Of a stretch of DNA of 64,000 nt, positions 23,401 to 34,723 are shown piece by piece. The first letter of the stretch is position 1; each line of letters begins with the position of its first letter. A model generated the notes under the pieces. The model did no database searches. It was not told the origin of the DNA and saw nothing but the letters and a program-made list of their open reading frames with translations. Made by a program: the position numbers and the translations under genes. The DNA comes from Bryoerythrophyllum caledonicum (lineage: Eukaryota > Streptophyta > Bryopsida > Pottiales > Pottiaceae): positions 28,526,770 to 28,590,769 of the forward strand of contig OZ020518.1 of assembly GCA_963971425.1 (NCBI GenBank). Reading direction: 5' to 3'.

Positions 23401-26400
23401 TCAGAGATCAATATAATAATATTCTAACTAGCCCCGAAGACATTGCGAATGAAATATTAAACCAACAAACAATAACCAACAGACCAACAATACCAACATG
23501 CAATTATCAACCACAACATACAAACAAATGTACATGTGCATTATGCCGATACCCATGGCATGACCTGGATGGATATACCCTTGACAAACAAGGCGAATCT
23601 GAAATTCCACTACATAAATACCTTAATAGAGCCACGTATGACACATGCCTTCAAAATCTTGGTAACAATAAAGCCCCAGGTCCAGATCGCATACCAAACT
23701 CAATACTCAAAAACATGCCTCCAAGATTTCATAAACTATTATTCCTATTCTTCTCCCACTGCTATAAACAAAAACAAATACCGGACTCATGGAAATCAAG
23801 TACAACAATCTTACTATACAAAAAAGGCGACCCATCCATACTACCCAACCATAGGCCAATCGCACTAGCTACCACAATATATAAACTCTTTACCAGCACA
23901 CTCACTTCTATACTATCCTCATATGGTGAAAAATTCAAAATCCTACATGATAGTCAAAAAGGATTTAGAGCCAAAAGAAGTGCCGCTCGACAAATTCAAA
24001 CTATAATAGCCGCACTAGAAGACGCAAAATTTACTAACCAAGATATATACATATTATACGTTGACTTCAAAAATGCCTTTGGCTCAATAGATCATGCCCG
24101 ACTACTAGCAATAATGATGGACCTTGGTTACCCAAAAGAGACAACTACACTTGTTGGAAACATCTACTCCCAATCATCCACATACTACATTGGCGCACAC
24201 ATTGGGAAAACAAAACCTATACCTATCCAAAGAGGAACTATACAAGGGGACACTCTAAGCCCATACCTATTCATTATATTTTTAGAACCACTACTCAGAT
24301 GGCTTGAAAGAGGCAACATCGGATACACTTTTGGCACATCACAAGTCACAATAAACTCCGCCGCATACGCAGATGACCTAGCCACCATAACTAACAAAAT
24401 CAAATCAATCCAAATACAACTCAATAAAATTGATAGATATTGTAAATGGGCTGGTATCGATGTAGGTGTCCCAAAATGTGTTGTTACCGGATGCCCAAAC
24501 AAATCCAAATTAAACCCTACCACTTTCAAAGCCCTAATACAAGCCTCCAACATCAATTACAGCAACCAACCAATCCCTACTCTACACCAAAATCTACACT
24601 ACACCAAAATGAACCATACATATACCTAGATACAAATCTTGTTCCCTCACTAAAATGGAAAATCCAAATTCACACTACAACCACGAAACTCATCAAACAA
24701 TGCAAAGAACTAATAGCATGTCCGGCCACCATGAAACAAAAAATAAAAATGGTTGATACCGTACTACGCCCAGGTGTGGCATGCAGTTTCTACGGAGTGC
24801 CATACTCTATGCCAGCCATCAAAAAACTTGATAAAAAAAAATCGCCATACAAAAAACCATGTGTGGATTACCAAAATGTATGTCAAACGCAATAACCCAA
24901 CTCCCACATAACCTATTTGGACTGGAAGCTTTCTCCCTCAAAAACGCATATCTCCGATGTATAGGCGAACAACTACAAAATGCGTTAAACGATAAAGGTA
25001 GACTTGGGAAAATATATAATGGATTAACTCAATATGTCCTTGCCCAATACGGTGGCGCCGAATACATACCCAGAATTAAAAAAAGTGATTGCATAAGATC
25101 ACCAATCACACAAACATTCTTCTTATTAAAACACATAGCTAAAATCCACCTTAAAAGTACACTCCCAAACTTCCCCATCAACCCTACATCACTAGAGATA
25201 CTATGGCGCCAAGAAACACTAAACCACAACACACTCAATGCCCAACTCTCCCAAAAGCTTCTACAAAAACTCCTCTCAAAAATATCTTCGAACTAACCCA
25301 AATTACTTTATCCAACGGCACACACATCATGAACAATGAAGACTTCAAAACCTACCACTTCACCCCATCCAAACTAATAAAAAGTGCCCTATATGTTACT
25401 AAACAACTATTCTGCCATCCAACATGCCCCACTACATGTAATACTCCTTGTAACATACGCCCATACTCTCATATATTCAAAAATTCATTCATCACCCTCA
25501 ACAATAACGTATACCCAAGAAATATCCCCACACCAATCAATCCCCCTAACCCCCCACATACATACCATCCCCATCCCTCAACATACATCCCCAAAAATCC
25601 TACCACATACCCCATTAATAACATCATACGCCATAAACACATCCAAAACACATACACAAATAACATACAAATACCTACACTAAATATTTATGCCAATGGC
25701 AACACAATAATAATACATACAATAAATGGCTTCCCCAAAGAGACCTGTTTCCACAACACGACACCAATACTTCCACACATAATACCGAAAAACTAAAACA
25801 ATACTACCAAAAAATTCAAAACAAAACATACTTGGATATCATCCTAGCCCACCACCCCCAAGAACAATTTTCAGACTCAAGATCAGTAACACCACCCATA
25901 ATTATCCCACTCTTAAACATCTACACAACGGAATGTAACCCCGAAAATGATATCCTTACATCCTCAAACACAATTCAAATAGATAACAACCAAGCACATC
26001 TATACGAAGAAAATGGCCGACATTTACACACCATCCCCGTCACTCGACTCCAATGGTTATGGAACCAATATATACAAAATTACAAACCCCAACAAACATC
26101 GAACCAATGACCCAACCCTTCGAAACCGAACTAATATGGCTATACCAAAGATACAAATACCGAATACCAAAAACTGACCTCCTAAAAAATGCGCAATACA
26201 CAATACCCACTCCCATTTTAGACTCACTAATCTCATCCTTTAACATCGAACAATCATACTTTTCTTCCGAGGTCACATGTTCTACCAAACTAAAAAAATT
26301 CTACGCACCTTATGAAAGAGACAAAATATTCGGATCCCTAGGTAAGGCCTTTGACTATAAATGGATCGGTAATGGTATAGCTCACCTCCACAACGAGAAT

Positions 26401-28284
26401 GACATGGAACAAGCCATACATTGGGCTAGACTTGCCGCCAAACACAATCCAAATAACACAAATACAAACATCATCACACCAAACAACAATTGGTACCAAA
26501 ACAACAATCAACATTTTAACCCATTTCCAGATTCACATATCATTGCAGTATTTGAGGCAGACTCAATACCATACGAAGAACCTACTACTCCACCCGAGCT
26601 AAAAAAAACCCAAATCGAGCCATCTACATTACAAATATTATGCGTCCATCATCAAAATCAAACCCTTGGCTCCCTAGAACAACTTGCTAAACTTACCTTC
26701 ATAACAGACAATTTAAACATACACCGGCTATACACAAAATTGGCCCCACCAACACCTATACAAACCCCTGTAAACAGAAGTAAAAATTGGTCAAAACTAA
26801 ATTATGCCAACAACACATTAAACTACTCCGTCACACCTCCCCCTCTCTCAAACTATCCAACTCATACCACACCAAAATTTAACCCCGCACACAGTTACTA
26901 CACCGATGTCTCCTTTAAACCACCAGAACAAATTAGCCCAGGATCTTGGCGCACAGAAAAAGCTGGCTATGGCATATATTATTCTACCAAGGAAATTAAA
27001 CTAGCCAAAAGGCTCCATGGACTACAAAATATCCTCAGAGCAGAACTCATGGCCATCCACAAAACACTACAAATCATCACAACAAAATATAACAATGAAT
27101 CCGCACATATATTCACCAATTGTATAAATGCACTCTACCTATTAAACACTCAAATAACACACCCTACTCTTCACAATAGCCACCCCGACCAAATCATATT
27201 AACGTCAATGGTCCAAATGTTACAAAACCGTACAAAAATCACAACCCTCCACAAAGTGAGAGCCCATGCCAACATTGATGGCAAAGAACAAGCAGACAAA
27301 TTAGCAAAAGAAGGCCGAGAAAAAACACACAAAAATGCTAAAGACCCACACGAACATGCCCATGCCACCCCATACTACTTTCAAAAAGAAGATTGGCCTT
27401 CCAAAGAAGATACCCCCGACAAAGGCCCGATTAGATTTTTGGGCAAATATCTCAAAAAACAAGACTCCTACAACAACCTTGATACAATCTCAGACAACTT
27501 CCCTAACATAGAAAAGTGGACTAACAACAATGACATAGACAATGAACTCTCTACAAATTTTTGGAAAAACTCCATCATCACCGACTCACACATCACATGC
27601 CTTATCAAATTCCGTACCGGTCAATACATGGGAAATGCCCGTAAACAACTCTTCTTTGGAACAGAAAGATTCCCATCCATAATATGCCCCATATGCCCCC
27701 CAACGGACCCCAACACATGGCTTCATGTTCTACTCAAATGCCAAAACCACCACATACACTCTCTAATTGTTAGAAGACATAATAAAGCGGTATGGGAAGT
27801 CCGAAAACTAATCACCTCCTACAATAAATCAAGATGCTATATACTAATGAACGTTGGCACCTTTAATAACAATCCACAAGAAAATACGGTCCCTCGTTGG
27901 CTACTCCCATACTCATGTCAGACTCAAAGGTGTCACTGCAACGCTAGGCTCAAACCGGACATCCTTTGTGTTAAAGGTTTACCATATAATGATCCACCAC
28001 CAAATAACATCAACCACGACCACACCATTCAATTCATTGAATTCACATATTGCAACGATAGATTTTCCCCAGAAACAATCCAAAATAAAATAGATAAATA
28101 CCAACCCCTTATTGACGATATCATTGCCCTCGGATGGAATGTGGACCCCCTTATTTCCTTCAACAATCAAACCACCTTTAAAAACATTAACACCATCGCT
28201 ACTCAATATGCCATGTCCATTTTACTACATAAACGCAAAATTGAAAACAACCAAACCCTTCCCGATACACAAGACCCCCCTTAA
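20427..28284 (+). pseudogene. LINE A ORF2: 2A, APE, RT, RNase H, CCHC and restriction-like nuclease
   Basis: A very long polyprotein. The first 4.2 kb is one open frame (20427-24629). Domains in order: an N-terminal A/C-rich segment ending in a 2A motif (21297-21323); APE endonuclease (TWNAS 21975, IQETKL 22062, CGDFNRD 22443, SLIDGF about 22617, SDH about 22698); a Cys-rich CTCALC segment (about 23533); reverse transcriptase (YVDFKNAF about 24057, catalytic YADD 24366-24377); a C-x3-C-x3-C-x3-C cluster (about 25411); an unassigned block (26210-26590); RNase H (YYTDVSF about 26896, RAELMAI about 27037; the third acidic residue is Asn here, Asp in copies B and C); a CCHC knuckle (CPIC about 27684); and KPDI (27952) with FIEFTY (28033), as in R2-type nucleases. 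Frameshifts occur near 24600, 24840, 25270, 25800 and 26090. A deletion of about 25 residues near 28148 removes part of the last domain. Confidence 0.88.
21258..21323 (+). other. 2A (CHYSEL) ribosome-skipping motif in LINE A ORF2
   Basis: The in-frame sequence is HKLLLLLGGDIETNPGP followed by Met-Pro. It fits the 2A consensus D-[V/I]-E-x-N-P-G-P with the usual hydrophobic run before it. Skipping would occur between Gly (21318-21320) and Pro (21321-21323), separating about 298 N-terminal residues from the APE-RT protein. Known use of 2A in LINEs: trypanosome L1Tc and several metazoan non-LTR elements. Function here is inference from the motif and its conservation in copy B. Confidence 0.85.
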
Positions 28285-28580
28285 TCTCTTTCCCTCGCTT
28301 TGATTTTTCTTGATTGGTTGGCTCTGTGGTTCTTGGCTGCTTGCTTGCTTGGTTTGTGGTTTTTTGGCTACTTGCTTGGTTAGTTGGATAGTTAGATGGT
28401 TGGATGTTTTGTTTAGTAGGTTTATGGCTACCCGTTACATAGTGTCTACCCTCGAAAGGGGGAAGTAGTTCCAACTTGCTAATTCCTTGTCCGTTGGGCA
28501 TGGTCTTAGTAGTGGAACAAACAGACACTTTATTCACGCCGGTCCCCTTCGGAAACCGGCGTTCTTCTTCTTCTTCTTTA
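28285..28580 (+). other. LINE A 3' UTR with terminal hairpin and (TTC)n tail
   Basis: After the stop comes a TTGG/TTGC-rich stretch (28300-28410), then a block shared with copy B (TACATAGTGTCTACCCTCGA at about 28436). A hairpin at 28537-28561 (stem CGCCGGT/ACCGGCG) is followed directly by TTC repeats (28562-28577). The hairpin and TTC tail recur in copies B and C and are likely the 3' recognition structure for target-primed reverse transcription. Confidence 0.7.
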
Positions 28581-28878
28581 TAAATTTAGAAGGTCATTTT
28601 TTAAGATCTTCAAATTGATGTTTATTAAATATTTCTACGTTGCGGCCATGTCAATGTGGATAATGAATCAACAATGCATGTTACACGTTTCCAAATGAAT
28701 TTTATTGATAATTTTTTGGTATAAGTGGATGTGTGGAATGAGAAATTTTTATACATTTCAACTTTTCATTCACCTCATATAAGTTCAAGAGTATTTCATA
28801 TCATTACATGTTCAACAAATTTCTTTTACAACCTGTACCCCTAAAGTTCCTTGAGTATTTCTCACCCAAAAGTTAAAA
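28581..28878. other. AT-rich spacer between two LINE 3' ends
   Basis: About 300 bp of AT-rich sequence between tail-to-tail LINE copies A and C. No gene or clear repeat seen. Confidence 0.5.
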
Positions 28879-30320
28879 CAAGAAGAAGAACGCCGATCCG
28901 CAAAGGGGCCGGCGTGAATAAAGGGTGTGTTTGTTCCATCACTAAGACCATGCCCACCAGACACCGTGTCGGGGAAGGCTTGGTTGTTTTTCAATTTTGC
29001 GTTGGTGTAGTAGAATGGACATGGCCTGTTGAATGGCAACGGTGTTAATAATATTGAAAGTGTGTGAAATTGTTTCGATGGAGATTTTAAAGGTAACTCA
29101 AAGGGTATTTATAGATGGGATAAAGGTGGTGGCACGAGCACCGGCAGTGATTACAATAAGCGGGTCCATTTTCCATCCTAGGGCAACGATGTCATTAATA
29201 AGGGGTTGCCGGGTTGGTATTCATTTATTTTGTTTTCAATTGTTTCCGGGGAGAATCTGTCATTACAATATGTGAATTCGATGAATTGAATGGTATAGTC
29301 TTGGTTAATGTAGTCGGGTGCAGGGTCATTGTATGGTAGGCCCCAAATGCAAAGTATGTTTGCTTTGAGTCTAGCGTTACAGTGACATGGCTAAGTTGCG
29401 CATGTACATGGGACTCGGGAGTAGCCAAGGGGGGACCGTATTTCCTTGTGGGTTGTAACTTGTTATTAAAGGTGCCGGCATTCATGAGGATAAATCATCG
29501 TGATTTGTTATGGGAGGTAAATAGTTTTCGAATTTCCCATACCGCTTTGTTATGTCTTTTGACAATTAAGGAGTGTATGTGATGGTTTTGGCATTTTGAG
29601 TAGAACATGGAGCCATTTGTCGGGGTTTGAGAAAGTGCATATGGGGCATGTTACATATGGGAATTTTTCTATTCCAAATAAGAGTTGTTTTCGGGCGTTT
29701 CCCATATATCGGCTATTAGCAAATTTGATGACGCATGTTATTTGTGAGTTCGGGATGATGGGATTCTTCCAAGAATTCGTAGAGAGTTCATAGTCTATTT
29801 TGTTGTTGCCAACCCATTATTCTATATGAAGGAAGTTTTCTTCGATTGTGTCAAGGTTGTTATAGAGGTCTTGTTTCTTGAGATATTTGTTCAAGAATAA
29901 AACCGGCCCTTTATCCGGGGTATCCTCTTTAGAAGGCCAATCTTCTTTTTGGAAGTAGTATGGGGTAGCATGTGCATGTTCGTACGAGTCTTTGGCATTT
30001 TCATGCGTTTTTTTGCAGACCTCTTTTCCAAGTTTATTTGTTTGTTCGTTTCCATTGATATTGGCGTGGGCTGTAACTTTGTGAAGGGTTGTTATATGTG
30101 TTCAATTTTGTAACATGTGGACCAACGACATTAAAATAGTTTGGTCAAGATGGCTATTGTAGAGGATAGGGTTTGTTATTTGGATGTTTAGTAGATAAAG
30201 TGCATTGATATAGTCAGTGAATATGTGTGCGGGTTCGTTGTTGTGTTGTGTTGTGTTGTGATGATTTGTAGTGTTTGGGGTATGACCATAAGTTCTGCTC
30301 TAAGGATATTTTAGTGTGTG
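28879..30320 (-). mobile_element. LINE copy C, 5'-truncated
   Basis: Opposite-strand fragment covering RNase H to the 3' end. Reading 30320 down to 28879 gives RAELMVIPQ, IFTDYINALYLLN (keeping the RNase H Asp lost in copy A), a KGPVLFLNKYLKKQD segment, CPICTFSNPDKWLH (CCHC), and IQFIEFTYCNDRFSP of the terminal nuclease. Several stops and shifts are present. The 3' UTR is shortened, but the hairpin (28891-28914) and GAA/TTC tail (28880-28890) remain. Similarity to copy B ends abruptly at about 30315-30320, the usual 5' truncation of LINEs. Confidence 0.85.
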
Positions 30321-30679
30321 GAAATTACTCCATAGAGTACACGAAATAGTAGACCAAATACATTATACAATATCAATGAATACAACAAAATCTTCCTATA
30401 AGCATTTTTTCTATTCATATTTGGATGCCTTTGCATTTTAATGTATGCATGTTTGTATTAATGATTGCATATACTTCATTGCTTAAAATTGTTATGGTTC
30501 TAGATGACCGAGTAAATATGCCGTAGCAACCTATCTACGGAGTTAGGCATTGAACTTCTTTAAAATGCTTTATAAACACTCACAAGAATGTGGTTTTTGA
30601 AAAACCTTCTACGCAATTTATTTTTTCTACTAAATCAAAACCCTACTTAGAGAGCCGATATCCACTATTAATATAATGT
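30321..30679. other. AT-rich spacer
   Basis: No gene or repeat recognised between the truncated LINE copy C and the next inverted-repeat element. Confidence 0.4.
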
Positions 30680-31332
30680 GGCCAAATTACAGTTTCATCC
30701 GCTGCGGATGAAAATAATCAACGGATGGAAAAGCAGTCTGTGGTTGAAAAAACAGTCCTTGGACAAAAAACACTCTCCGGAAGAAAAATCGTCCGCGAAT
30801 GACTATGGCTAAGTGTTAAGAATCATCACGAACACTATTAAGAAACACTTAATGTTTGTAACCCGGTCCTTCTCTATTCTTCCAATTTTTTTTAAGTAAT
30901 TTTGAAATGAATATTTTTCTTAATATTCGGTAACATAGAAAATTCATTAAAATGGTTGTTATAATGCGTTGCAAAACAAGCGCGAACCACTACTAAACTT
31001 CTATAGATGCAAACTAGCGGTTGGTGCTTGCTTTGCAACGCATTAGTCCAACCATTCTAATGTAATTTAATATTATAAATTATTTTTCAAAATTTGATCC
31101 GCAGTCTAATTTTCATCCGCTGCAAATGTTTTCATCCGCGGCAAAAATTCCATCCGCAGTCTGATTTTCATCTGCAGTCTGGATTTTCATCCGCAGTTTG
31201 ATTTTTCATCCGCAATTTGATTTTTCATCCACAACTTGTTTTTCATCCGCTGCGAAAATTTTCATCCACTGCAAGATTTTTCTTCCGCCGCATAGAATTT
31301 CAGCCACAGTGGATGAAACTGTTTTTTTGGCA
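30680..31332. mobile_element. TIR element with TTTTCATCCGC subterminal arrays
   Basis: Terminal inverted repeats: left GGCCAAATTACAGTTTCATCC, right complement TGCCAAAAAAACAGTTTCATC (imperfect). Inside, the right subterminal part (31095-31300) holds about ten copies of a TTTTCATCCGCAGTCTGA-like unit; the left part (30700-30800) has the same motif in the opposite sense (CGGATGAAAA, GGAAAAGCAGTC). Subterminal motif arrays of this kind are typical of hAT and similar non-autonomous DNA elements. Target-site duplication is not clear. There is no ORF. Confidence 0.6.
30941..31068. repeat. Foldback mini-element nested in TIR element
   Basis: About 128 bp forming an almost complete hairpin: the left arm contains AATGCGTTGCAAAACAAGCG and the right arm GCTTGCTTTGCAACGCATTA with CCAACCATT beyond. 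Half of the same sequence recurs at 38939-38990 (GCTTGCTTTGCAATGCATTA). Confidence 0.7.
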
Positions 31333-31899
31333 GAATTAACTTAACAGCGAGCTAATAACTTCCAAAATATTCATTTTTTTGGAATTTTGACTTCGGAGTT
31401 GGGCTTTTTAGGTGCATTTTCAACTAGAAGGTGAGCAAAAAAATTATTACAAAAGTTTTGAAAATTTGACATTTTTGAGTGTATTTAAAAAAAACATTTT
31501 AGGGACTAAACTTTGGACGTAGATTATGGCTAGAGAATATGGTCATCACATTTGATCTCATGCATGTTTTTTGTGTGTTAGTGTTGGTTGTGTTTTCAAA
31601 TTTGCTATATATTGCGATATTCATTTACAAGACATGTAAGGTGTCTCATTTGAAATCTCATTTGAAACAATAATATGATGATGGACACCAAAAGAATACA
31701 ATTGGATGGAAGGGGACGTCGCCGAAGCGTGCATAAACCCTAAACATGCAAAGTTTGAATCAAACTTTTAACTTTTCCATCCACGTGATTCAGGTCTAAA
31801 TATTTAGAAGAATTTACATGACAATGTCCTGGAAAACCTCATGATAAACAATGTTTTTCACCGTTCCCTAGAAAAAACAAGTCTTCTCTTTATTGAAAT

Positions 31900-32530
31900 A
31901 TAGCATACCAACCCAAGTCAAACATTTTCACACATTGTCACTCATTGTCGGGCAAGGTACCAAAAGCTCTCATTAATTTTTACATAAAACCTACATATTT
32001 TTGTATTTGTTACATTATATTTTCTCCACATTAATATGTCGTGTAAACCTTCTTATTGACCATTTGGATTAGTAATCCAAAACACATTAAGTTCACAAAA
32101 AATAAAATGTTTGAATTGGCAAATTTTGAACCTCCACTACTTGCACGGTTGTTTTGAATACGCTACACCTGTCCTCTACCTCAAAAAATTGTTGTGTAAA
32201 GAACTAACATCATGCTTAAGGTAGTGGATTTAGACCTTGTGTAGTTCAAAATTTTGACACCAGGTAAAGTCAAAGTCTGCTGATCCACTAAACGCAGTGA
32301 AGTAAATGAACCATTTGCTTCACTTCAAACACTATAATCTTTCAATCTATGCGGTCAAAGTTTTTGAGATTTTGTAAACATAGTTTTTAATAAGTCTTAA
32401 TTGAGATCCTACGGTCAAAACTAGAAATCAAACTTTTGGTTTCCTTCTATGGTCATTGCACTAGAATCCAACAACTTTGAAGTGTTTTCGGTGCAAAACT
32501 GTCACGATACCTTAGGGGATATAGGAGACA
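31900..32530 (+). repeat. Copy of TTAA-family repeat, degraded
   Basis: Aligns in order with the complement of 10217-11167: AAACATTTTCACACATTGTC, then TTTGAACCTCCACTAC, then TTTGAATACGCTAC, then a CTTTCAATCTATGCGGTC run, then TTGAAGTGTTTTCGGTGC. It ends with GATACCTTAGGGGATA, a decayed terminus. No intact TTAA pair was found. Confidence 0.55.
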
Positions 32531-32619
32531 TGTTGTATGAGTAGGGAGTCGGGACTGAGGAGGTGTTTCAAATGAGGGTAATTTCTAGAAATGCTAAATT
32601 ATATTCAAGAAACATAAAA

Positions 32620-32970
32620 TGGTTGAGGTTATGTATGATTTAGTGCCATGGGCACTATGATCTATTCAAAAAATTTGAACCCAAACTCGTAAAATTTGAT
32701 ATACGTCTTCTCTACATAAAACCTAGAGATCATCATATTTTATACATTTTTCTTTTTCAACAACATGTAGTGAAAACCTTCCTAAACCTAGGTTTGGATT
32801 ATCATTTGAAATCAAATTTAGTTTACAAAAAAATAAAACGTGGAATGGCAATTTTTAAACTCCAGTATTTGAGCACTTGATTTGAATATGCTACAGTTCT
32901 TCTCTACCTCTAAAACTTGGTGTGTAGGGAAATATCATCATAAGGTTGGATTTGGATATTTTGAGGTGAT
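32620..32970 (+). repeat. Second partial copy of TTAA-family repeat
   Basis: Contains AAACTCCAGTATTTGAGC and TTTGAATATGCTACAG followed by CTCTACCTCTAAAACTTGGT, matching the internal block of the neighbouring copy. Boundaries are uncertain. Confidence 0.5.
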
Positions 32971-33240
32971 TTAAAAAAAAAATCTACAAGAATTTTGAAA
33001 TAGAACACATTGATAAGTTAAAAAATCGTAACTATGCCACAAGCAAAACCATATAAAATACAAAAAAAGTCGGTCTTTGCACGGCTATATGGAAAAAGGT
33101 TTTTTTACTTCTCGTGCCTAAATTTCAAAGGCATGCAGTACATATTAATCTAAGACTATTGCTATAGTCACTTTAAAACGTGCATGCTATCTAGTACAGT
33201 CTAATAATGCCGGAAGGAATAAAGTAAAACCTATGTATTA

Positions 33241-34723
33241 CTAATACGTTGACCGAAAATGCTCATGAGGCGTGGGCCAATTGTACGTGTCGCTAAAGCG
33301 TGTAATGATATGAAACAACCCTCCAGCGCCCTCCCGGTTTTCATTGTAGACTCTCTCCATGAACATATGAAATGCATCCGCAAATTCTTGATTTGAGAAT
33401 ACTACGGAACTCCGAGATTCGCGTTGCAAATTCTCGTAGTCTATGGACATTGTCCGCCCGTTGATTTGTTGCGCTATTCGGGCCGTAGCAAACTCCTCCG
33501 AAGCCATCGATAACTTCGGAATCATTTGCACATCCGCATCTGATTTGTGCAAATACGCAACCCGCGGATCCACCCACCATCACTTTCGCAGAGTCTCGGC
33601 CATGTCTTCACGATTCGTGAACATATAAAGAGACTGCATTGGTTCGTTAACCTTCGTGGTCATGCCCCAATCGCATACTCCAATATACACTCGCGGTTCA
33701 TCTGGAGGGAAGTGGAGGAGGATATTGTCCGGAGACAAGTCGTTGTGGAGATTGTTGCTCTTGTGGACCTCGTTCATGATGCGCAACAACGCCTACGCAA
33801 GCTCCGTCCAATTTTTGCGAAAACTAATCAACTGATGAACTCGAATAACCTCATCATCGGGGAATCTCCTATAGTTCAAATGTACAAAGAGATCGTCACC
33901 AAAGTCGATATCCCGCTTCAACATCTCTCGAATTGTCCCGCCATTTCCACAATAAGCATAGCCTTCGTACCTGTCCGGATGAATGGCCACAAAACGGATG
34001 AGTCATGAATGTAGAATCCTCACCGCCATCGACTCGTTCTGTTGCTCCACTTTTGCCAAGTCCGGCCGTATCTCTCATTGGTTGGACAATTTCGTTGCAA
34101 ATTTCCTGAATGGTTCAATGCCCGGAGCACCCTCAATGCGGACTTTGCGAATGGTGGCTTATCCACCTCTCCTGTTAACATTGTCCATTCGTATACTTGC
34201 GGCTGTTGGCGGAATGGCAGACATGGGCTTTTCGCAGCAAGTCTTCTTGGTGCCTCTCTATCGAGTTCCACCATCCCACGGAGCCACCTCTGTTTCGATT
34301 CTTGGCAAATGGCTTCATTTGGGCCACAAACAAATCAGCCTTCGACAGCACGTCATTCAAATCTCCATCCGCCGCGCGATTGAACCTCCCAAACTTGGTC
34401 AACAAGTTCTTGGCATTCAAGAGTGAATCGTACACTCTGACATCCAAGAACTTCAAAAACCCCCGCTTCTGGGTCTCCGTATTCCACATCGGGGCTTGAA
34501 GCGCGTCCATCATGTGCTACCGCATGTCCGTCCGGAACTTCTCGGGGCCTTCATCCCGGTATCTGACGTACTTGCTCTCCAATGATCAAAGAGTATTTGC
34601 CTCATAGAACCTAACAGTCAGTTTTATGAGGAAATTCTTGCAAGCCTCAGATGGAACGTCATGGATTGAATGAAGCTTTACTCCGGAGTCCGTAACCTTC
34701 TACTTCTTCTTGTCCTTCGGCAT
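33241..34723 (-). pseudogene. Protein-kinase-like pseudogene
   Basis: A single ancestral ORF of about 490 codons can be followed from ATG 34721-34723 (MPKDKKK) to the stop at 33241-33243. It has in-frame stops in the N-terminal 70 codons (three), at 33790-33792 and at 33577-33579, plus frameshifts near 34190-34250 and 34000-34030. The catalytic-loop-like motif HNDLSPDNILL (about 33711-33750) is followed by VYIGVCDWGM (about 33660-33695), which corresponds to HxDxxxxN and a D-x-G motif. Upstream GYAYCGNGGTIREML fits the hinge and N-lobe area. The N-terminal ~250 residues match nothing I can name. The C-terminal tail (FADAFHMFMERVY) is helical. Whether it came from a host kinase or is cargo of a decayed element is unknown. 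Confidence 0.6.

Larger units (their letters stand above)
15900..28580 (+). mobile_element. LINE (non-LTR retrotransposon) copy A, near full length
   Basis: An approximately 12.7-kb element: long leader with tandem repeats, ORF1, ORF2, and a short 3' UTR ending in a hairpin and (TTC)n. The start is approximate; AGATCT-containing repeats at 15900-16150 are taken as leader. The 3' end is fixed by agreement with copies B (54013) and C (28879). The sense strand is extremely rich in A and C and poor in G. Homologues: copy B (minus, 54013 onwards) and copy C (minus, 28879-30320). Multiple stops and frameshifts make it non-autonomous now. The domain order APE, RT, RNase H, then a CCHC/PD-(D/E)xK nuclease matches the dual-endonuclease plan described for the Dualen/RandI clade of green algae. 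Confidence 0.85.

Noticed and set aside
31095-31300. Regularly spaced short repeats resembling a CRISPR array
   Set aside because: Repeats are imperfect with no unique spacers, lie inside a TIR element, and the context is eukaryotic.
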